Assembly: GCA_028023455.1 (NCBI GenBank)
Contig: JAQFVV010000156.1
Span: 1,381,236-1,445,235, forward strand
Length of the DNA stretch: 64,000 nt
Source: Epiperipatus broadwayi
Taxonomy: Eukaryota; Onychophora; Udeonychophora; Euonychophora; Peripatidae
Direction of reading: 5' to 3'
Under the pieces are notes generated by a model that did not search any database, had not been told where the DNA came from, and saw only the letters and a list, made by a program, of their open reading frames with translations. Positions 57,651 through 64,000 of this stretch are shown here, one piece after another. Every line of letters begins with the position of its first letter. Within the stretch, counting starts at the first letter, position 1. The position numbers were made by a program, and so were the translations under genes.

Positions 57651-60600
57651 CTAAATAAAATTACAAATACACATGAAAGGAAGGTAATAATAAATATTTA
57701 ATATATAGAAAATACTGTAAATGTATATTCAGTAAATATAAAAATTAAGTTATTATTTAACATTTTTGAATTTTCAGCAACATATGGGTGCTTTAAAGAA
57801 AGGTTTTATAAAGAAATAAAAATGTGATTATTACATTATATATATAATCATTAAAAACCAATCAACACTTAGACAATTCCAATATCAATAACAATCAATA
57901 ATTTCAAACTGTTGTCAAGGACAACCTTTTAACAATAAAGTTGGAATCCCATCTTTATTAATGGTCTAATATACTTATATGGCAGTTGGTTATGGCAACA
58001 TTATAATTAGACAATAACAAAAATTCTATTCAATATATATAAAAATATATAAATAGATATTTGTATCTAATATATTAAATATCTATCAAAATTATACAGA
58101 TGTAAATTAAAATATATATTTCAAAAACAGTATTGTTGTAGTCTTCTTTTGGCAACCTGTTATTATCACTCATGTAATGATTGCATAATATATAAATATT
58201 AAGCTACTATTAATGGTAAACTGTGAAAAACTGATTCCAAAATTGCTGATCTTGAAATATATATGTATATAATAGTTTAATATATAATTTTATAATGTTG
58301 ATGTATATTAAGCTTTAATGAGAATACATTATCTCAAATATATCCAATGATAATTGCTTTCATATGAAAATATGACTAAAGGTAGAATGAAGAGAAACAA
58401 GTAAACAAAAAATCTTTCAGAAACAAAATTCATTACAGATTAAGTTGAAAGATAGTATCACAAGATATTATCTGAACAAACTAATAACAACATGCAAAAT
58501 GTGTAAGTGCATTGGTATGTTAGAATACAGTGATATGTATTCTCACTTATGTACAAATCTGAATTTAATAAACTCGAAAATTGTTCTAAGTTCCAATCTA
58601 TGCTTAGTATGTTTTTACAGGTAGATAATCCAAAACTAGATCAAGGTAACTATCCAATATTGGATGGTAAATGGATATCTAGCTATTTTTAGTCACATTT
58701 ATGAAACAAGAGTAGAAGACTGCTCAAATTCTCATTATTTGAGTATTGGAAATTTTGGTAAGTCTTTTTTCTTTGTGGATGCTATTTGAAAAGCCTTTGC
58801 ACTGAAATGAGTTACATAGGTTGTAGTTCATGGATTTGTTTGTATAGCCAAAGCAAAACATATTTCTATCTCCTAGTTCATTTTCTCCTCTTTTCTTGGA
58901 GTTAAACTTGACATCCTTATATGTATAGCCATTTATGAGGGAGATTGATATTATAATGCATACGCACACATCTTCTAATATAATCTTTTGTGTACAGATT
59001 TAAATCATTACAATACAATAATGTTTTGAAAATTAAATTACTAATAAAGAATTAATGTAAACATGAAAAATAGTTTCTTATTAAAATGAAATCTTATCTC
59101 CTTCATGTTTTAGATGACTTCTCCAACAGATTAAATAAAAAAATCTAATTAAAATTTTAAATATTCAAGTTACGTGAAAACAATATTACTCATTTCTAAC
59201 CTAATTAAAAATGAAAAATTAAAAGTAATAATAATAAAATAAATATTAATGAAAATTAAATTATGAGAACAATTTTTCAGACATACAATTAAAAAGATGA
59301 AGAAATTGATCAATGGACATATAAGTTTATAGATACATATAACTTTAATCACATACTCTGGGATAGAAAGAATATTATAATTTCTACTTTCAGTAATAAA
59401 TTGTAATAATTTAATGAAAATAGGTACATCATTTAGCTATCTTTAAATATGCTTGTCAAAAATAATAAAATAACGATTTTATTGTGACAGATAGTCCTTC
59501 AGGAATAAATTAATAATATAAAATTAAAAGCCACGCGATTATATGTCAATAGGCAGTACAAAATACAGTGAATTTAATGATATTTCACTTTGAAAGTTCA
59601 CAGATATAAATATGAGAAATTATAGATTATATCTCTCGCATGGGTAAAACTGTTAATCATCAAATATCAGACTATTATTTATATAGATTACCAGAGTTGG
59701 AAAAAGGCAGTAAGCAAGGCATGAAGGTGCTGAAATTATGCAAAAATTAAGAATACATTTTTATGTTACGAATATTAATTAATGCATCTTGATTCATTAT
59801 TTCTACAATAAGAAAATATAAACAAAATAAATAATTATTTCTTGAAATGTGAATTGTCAATTATAATTTCCTACAGTTTGTTTTTCTCTTATGATATTCT
59901 CACTTATGTCTTCTTATGCTGAGTTTACACAATCAGTTTTTCACATCACGTTGCTATGTGATACAAAAATGAAACAGTCCATTTTACTATTTACTATCTA
60001 TGCTGTTTATGTTTATATATATATATATATCAATGCATTAGAATGTAGCAGCACCTGATAATATTAGAAAAATACATATAATTTGCAACATATAGATTCA
60101 AGTGCATGTAGGAATAAATTCAGGAGTTGAGACAATGTGGTTCTAGTGCATTTGTCTCTTTCATAGAATTGCATCTCTTAATGAGAGATTCGTGCAAATG
60201 GAAATCCATAAGAAACAGTTTGAATTTTTGTCAAACATAAATTCATTTGAGTGGAAGATGATAATAAAGACATAAATTGAAAGGAATTGTATTAAGAACT
60301 ATCTCAGATTAAAAATTTATTTTCAAGTGAATTACTTCATTTCATAAATTGACCATTTCATTCCCAAATTTAAGCATATCATTAAGAATATTACAAACTT
60401 TTCCCATAAGTATAGCTGGTGGCGAGAGATATTTTTGGAAGTTAAAACTTATAAACAATTATAACTGTCAAAGATGGTAAATTTCAGTGATAGCTATAGA
60501 GAATGACATATGCAATACTCTAAAAAGTGAGGATATTGAATCAAAGTTTTTTTTTGAAAAAATTCGCAAAGTAAGTTTATATATTATGTAATAGTAATTT

Positions 60601-61165
60601 TTTTTATCATTTTTAATAAAAAATTAAAATGTATATAAAATCATGTAATTTTTTTTTTGAGGGAGGAGGGATACCAATTACTGTTCTTCCAGCACTGTCG
60701 ATTACCCCCAAATATACCTCATTATGTTTTAAATTTATATTAATACACTATATATAACTAAAAACCTAGATATTCTATATGATGGTGCACATAATTAGTA
60801 TAAAATTTATATTTACCATTGTTGGTATCTAGTATAAAAGCTCCAGAATTATCAATAATTTTTCAAAATTTTTGAATTGTATTTACATATCAGATATATA
60901 ATATTATATATAATAATACCCACTTGTAAAGCATTGTTTATGTGAGATATCTCAAATCAGGAAAAGATTCATTTTTAAAATGCTATTTCCTTTTTTGTTC
61001 TAAACAATAGTTCTTCATTTATCAAGTTCTATGATTTAAAAAAGTATTTAAAAAGATTCTATTTCTCTGGCATTAATTACAATACCCAATATTTGATTAA
61101 AATAAAATATATGACTTTTTTGCCAAATAAAATAATAAAATGGATGGGGAGTTCTATAAAAATAA
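57651..61165. other. AT-rich stretch without recognised genes
   Basis: Two short frames with mixed composition were examined (minus 58724-58969 and plus 58534-58689, the latter ending NYPILDGKWISSYF), but neither has convincing splice or family support. Short TA runs lie near 60016 and 57839. Confidence 0.5.
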
Positions 61166-61439
61166 AAAGTTTTTTTTTCTCAAAAGAACTTTATTGATTA
61201 TATAATATGTTTACATTAGTACAATGGTGAAAGCAATACAGTTAATGACAAACCTGGGATGAGGATCACATAACTAGTCTTGCAGTCAGGAACAACTAAA
61301 TGTACAACCCTAGCATCATAAACGAAAATCTGCAATGGAAAAAAGGTCACATGTAGTCTTAAAAATAAATAAAGGAGCTAATTTTTTTGTCTCTATCATG
61401 AATAGTCTGAAGCTTTGATATGAATAACTGACTGGGATT

Positions 61440-61735
61440 ATCAATGGTAGGATTAAAGATAAGCATACATCTAATAGAGGGAAACACACCATTGCCAATA
61501 CTACTAATCAGGGCAGTGAGAGTGGGCTTCTGGCTTATATAGATGGAGGCTATAATGTCTCTATAACGTTGAAGAGAGATACAATAACAGAAAACATGGT
61601 CTCATCTTCTCTATGACATAAAGGGCAGACCTGGTCTATATGTGAGAAACCCCTATGGGTGACCAGAAAGTGGTTTGTAGGGAGAGCATTTAGCTTTATC
61701 TTGATTAGAAAGTCTAAATATTTAGGTTCCAGATG
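61440..61735 (-). pseudogene. LINE C-terminal zinc knuckle region
   Basis: The minus-strand frame reads PKYLDFLIKIKLNALPTNHF, LVTHRGFSHIDQVCPLCHRE and DETMFSVIVSL; the CPLC with a following E-T is the start of the C-x2-C...H...C knuckle (the expected His is Ser here). After a shift it continues with IIASIYISQKPTLTALISSI. It is the usual C-terminal domain of several LINE clades. Confidence 0.65.
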
Positions 61736-62429
61736 CCATTGCTTGAATTTTTTAATTATGGCATGATTAGAGGATAAAAGGGATGGACAAGGAGGGGTGT
61801 CATTATTAATAAGATGATATGCCTCTCAAAAGTTAATTTTTTGAGAATTTGGTTTAATAGGTATAATGATAAATTTTAGATGTGCTCTAATAGGAATGAC
61901 AACCAGTTCTTCTCAGGAGGAGGAGGAGTGTCCATAGGGAAAACAGCAATGAAGCATAATGCATCAGGGAACCAAGGAAAATTTTTTAGGGTATTATAGG
62001 CACGTTGGAATTGGAACATTGCAATGGATTGAAGTGAAAGTCCATTGAGTTTCATATGCTTCTGAAGATTTCTGAGGCTAATGCACTACAGTTCTGTCCT
62101 TCCAGAAAAGTTTTGAGCATAAAGTGTTTATTTTACTAATAAACTTTTGGAAATTTATGACCGGCATGAAATAAGAAATCCTTGGAAACAGTAGGATGTT
62201 CAGAAGTGAAGTCTTTGCAAAAAGAGACATTTAGGCTTTTGATAATGAAAATATGAGCTTGTGAGTAGAGAGAAATGATTCTTAGATGGTTTTTCTCATT
62301 ACTGAGGGAGAGTTAAGGATTGGAAAATCAAATTTTTTGGGTTTGGCAGAAAATAGTTCCCAGAGAATAACTTTCATGCCAAGGATTTACCCATGTTGAA
62401 AGTCAACCCAGACTCAGAGAAAAGATCTG

Positions 62430-62806
62430 TACAATTTCCACAAGTTTGGGTATTAGCTTATGGAAAGGGAGAAAAACAGCCAGATCATCCATGAAAGAGA
62501 TATGGGGGAATGATTTCTTGAGTGCTGGGATATATATACAGGGAAGATTCTGCTCGAATTTATTTAATAAGGAATCCTCTCATTTGGGGAGATGGAAATG
62601 TCCCTAGTACTGAGATTACCTATTATATTAATAATACCAGATGGGATGTCAAACTTGCCAAATAGGTTGAGAAGACAATGGGTCTGAACTGAGTCAAAGG
62701 CTCCAGCAATGTCCAGATAGATGATCACTGGTCTAGATTTTCTAAAGGTTCTATTGTAGTCTACAATCATCTTGAACAAACCGATGGCTTCAGCCATGGA
62801 TGAATC
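62430..62806 (-). pseudogene. LINE reverse transcriptase fragment with YLDI and FMDD motifs
   Basis: On the minus strand 62564-62797 is open and reads AEAIGLFKMIVDYNRTFRKS, then VIIYLDIAGAFDSVQTHCLL (motif A) and GKFDIPSGIINIIGNL. After a frame change, 62440-62505 reads HISFMDDLAVFLPFHKLIPK, that is motif C with the catalytic Asp pair as FMDD instead of FADD. Both catalytic motifs are intact, but the fingers are missing (5' truncation at about 62806) and stops separate the pieces. Confidence 0.75.
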
Positions 62807-62810
62807 TTTT

Positions 62811-64000
62811 TATTTTATAGCAATTTAAAATATAGTATTACTTGGGGATGTATCCTCCTGCTGTCTATGGCATCCAACCTCCCTAGGTTTGCTCTGCTCA
62901 CCCACATCCTTTCGGTAAAGCTTTTGGGAAAATACTTTTAACATTTCTTTCCATACAATATATATATAGAACATTTTGATAATTGCAATGACATCAAATG
63001 TACATATATGATTCGAATTCTCCCTTCCGCCCCCATTTAATGCATTATATATAAACATCACATAACGTTTTGCAAAATTTCTTTGGGTAGATGTGTATTT
63101 TTAATTTCTACTTATGAAAGCAGATTATTTATTGGCAAAGAAAAGAAAAATTGAAAGAACGCAATAACAAAGAGTTTTATTATTAATTCTTTCAAAATAT
63201 TTTCCCCTAAAGACAAAAAAAAAAAACAACAACAACTAAGATTCAAGTATCATAAGTTTTCCCAATTTTAAAACCGCCACTTCTTGTTACCTATATAAAG
63301 ATTCTAGGACATTTAATTTAAAGAAATGTTTAAAATATTCTGCAAGTTACCTTTATATACTTTAACAAAAACTATAAAAATTATTTACAAAATTAAATTC
63401 TAATTTCCCTTCTTTAAATAAGTTGCATTAAATATTTCATAAAATGTAACTTTTTTTTCTTTAACATATTTAATTATGCCAGAGCAAGTTTATTATTAAA
63501 TAAATAACTATTAATACTTTTTCAGAATACTGTATATTTTATTACAGATACTGTTTCTGCAGAGATTTTTAATAACAGTTTGTTCTTTTTACAAGAGTGG
63601 TCATTGTAGTTGCTTAGGAACAATTTACACCCAAGATTTTTTAGCCAAATGTGTCACTTGGTTCTATTTTTGCTTGACTTTCACTTTATTGATATAGATT
63701 AGATAATAAATGCACAATAATAATTTAAAAATAAATTATTTAAAATATTATATTCTTATAACTTTTCTAATAAAAAAAAATTAACTAAAGTATTATTATT
63801 TATTGCCTGCATACATCTCAAACTATGTAAAAAAAAAAAAAAAAATTAAATCTAAACCTGGCAGTTATTGAATATTATGCCTATAACAAGGATCGCTGGG
63901 GCAATCGAAACTGTCAATAGTGGATTGTAAAAAAGCATTGTATAAAGCAATGAAGAATATAGATGATATTAATATTATTAAAAAAAAATACTTACTGAAT
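62811..64000. other. AT-rich end of window, no gene seen
   Basis: 62840-63040 is less AT-rich (CCTCCCTAGGTTTGCTCTGC), with a minus frame (62825-63061) lacking motifs. Near 63860-63930 a short plus segment (AVIEYYAYNKDRWGN) precedes a stop; I cannot place it. Confidence 0.5.

Larger units (their letters stand above)
61170..62810 (-). mobile_element. 5'-truncated LINE of another clade, AATAAA and A-rich 3' end
   Basis: Read on the minus strand it starts inside the reverse transcriptase (DSSMAEAIG near 62790), runs through the catalytic motifs, a C-terminal zinc knuckle and a 3' UTR, and ends with AATAAAG (61189-61195 as CTTTATT on plus) and an A-rich run at 61170-61178. It is unlike the CR1-type copies in motif spelling and in having a polyadenylation signal. 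The clade is not certain; the LNALPTNHF ... CPLC spacing recalls R2/NeSL-like and related elements, but I see no restriction-like endonuclease. Confidence 0.75.

Noticed and set aside
58534-58689. Plus-strand frame ending in NYPILDGKWISSYF, considered as a last exon with acceptor at 58620
   Set aside because: Protein-like but only about 50 codons, no neighbouring exons found, and no recognisable family; chance cannot be excluded.
58724-58969. Minus-strand frame with mixed composition, considered as a coding exon
   Set aside because: No convincing acceptor or donor on the minus strand; a GTAAGT donor-like site here is on the other strand.

Overview
The window is very AT-rich (about three quarters A+T by eye; not computed). 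I found no intact host gene, bacterial-style operon, CRISPR array or rRNA gene. It looks like intergenic DNA from an animal, probably an invertebrate with a compact base composition like hydrozoans, flatworms or some arthropods and molluscs. The evidence is a CR1-type LINE, Penelope-like retroelements with GIY-YIG domains, tRNA-derived SINEs, pogo-type terminal repeats, many long palindromic (foldback/MITE-like) elements, and a poly(A)-tailed retrocopy of a centriolar CENPJ/SAS-4-type gene. The species cannot be named from this window.

Layout. 1-1375 is the reverse-transcriptase part of a decayed LINE; a longer copy of the same family lies at about 52015-56897. 1783-9000 holds foldback elements, a SINE (3640-4030) and a small dispersed-repeat family. 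13335-16889 is a direct duplication of about 1.35-1.5 kb. 18375-18785 is a foldback element. 22245-25022 holds SINE pieces, a foldback, a tRNA-Gln-like fossil and a composite with tRNA-like inverted ends. 25745-26145 is a Penelope-like fragment. 27207-36493 is dominated by foldbacks and contains a retroposed tRNA-like sequence. 36927-39040 resembles a large solo LTR. 39190-41837 holds a Penelope fragment, a pogo-like MITE and long TA tracts. 41985-44120 is the CENPJ-like processed pseudogene (minus strand). 45165-46961 repeats families seen at 1.8, 20.3 and 24.4 kb. 47765-50336 contains three Penelope-like fragments, two of them head to head and one with a 198-codon open frame. 61170-62810 is a second type of LINE (minus strand) with an intact-looking FMDD motif. 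Between these blocks is AT-rich sequence in which I recognise nothing.

How the parts fit. The elements look like interacting parasites. The LINEs supply the machinery that can retropose mRNAs such as the CENPJ copy. One SINE family ends in a segment resembling the hammerhead-like motif of Penelope elements, and Penelope fragments are plentiful nearby. Many elements are self-complementary, so read-through transcripts would fold into long hairpins. One possible but unidentified host exon lies on the minus strand at 57335-57650. All similarity calls were made by eye without database searches.
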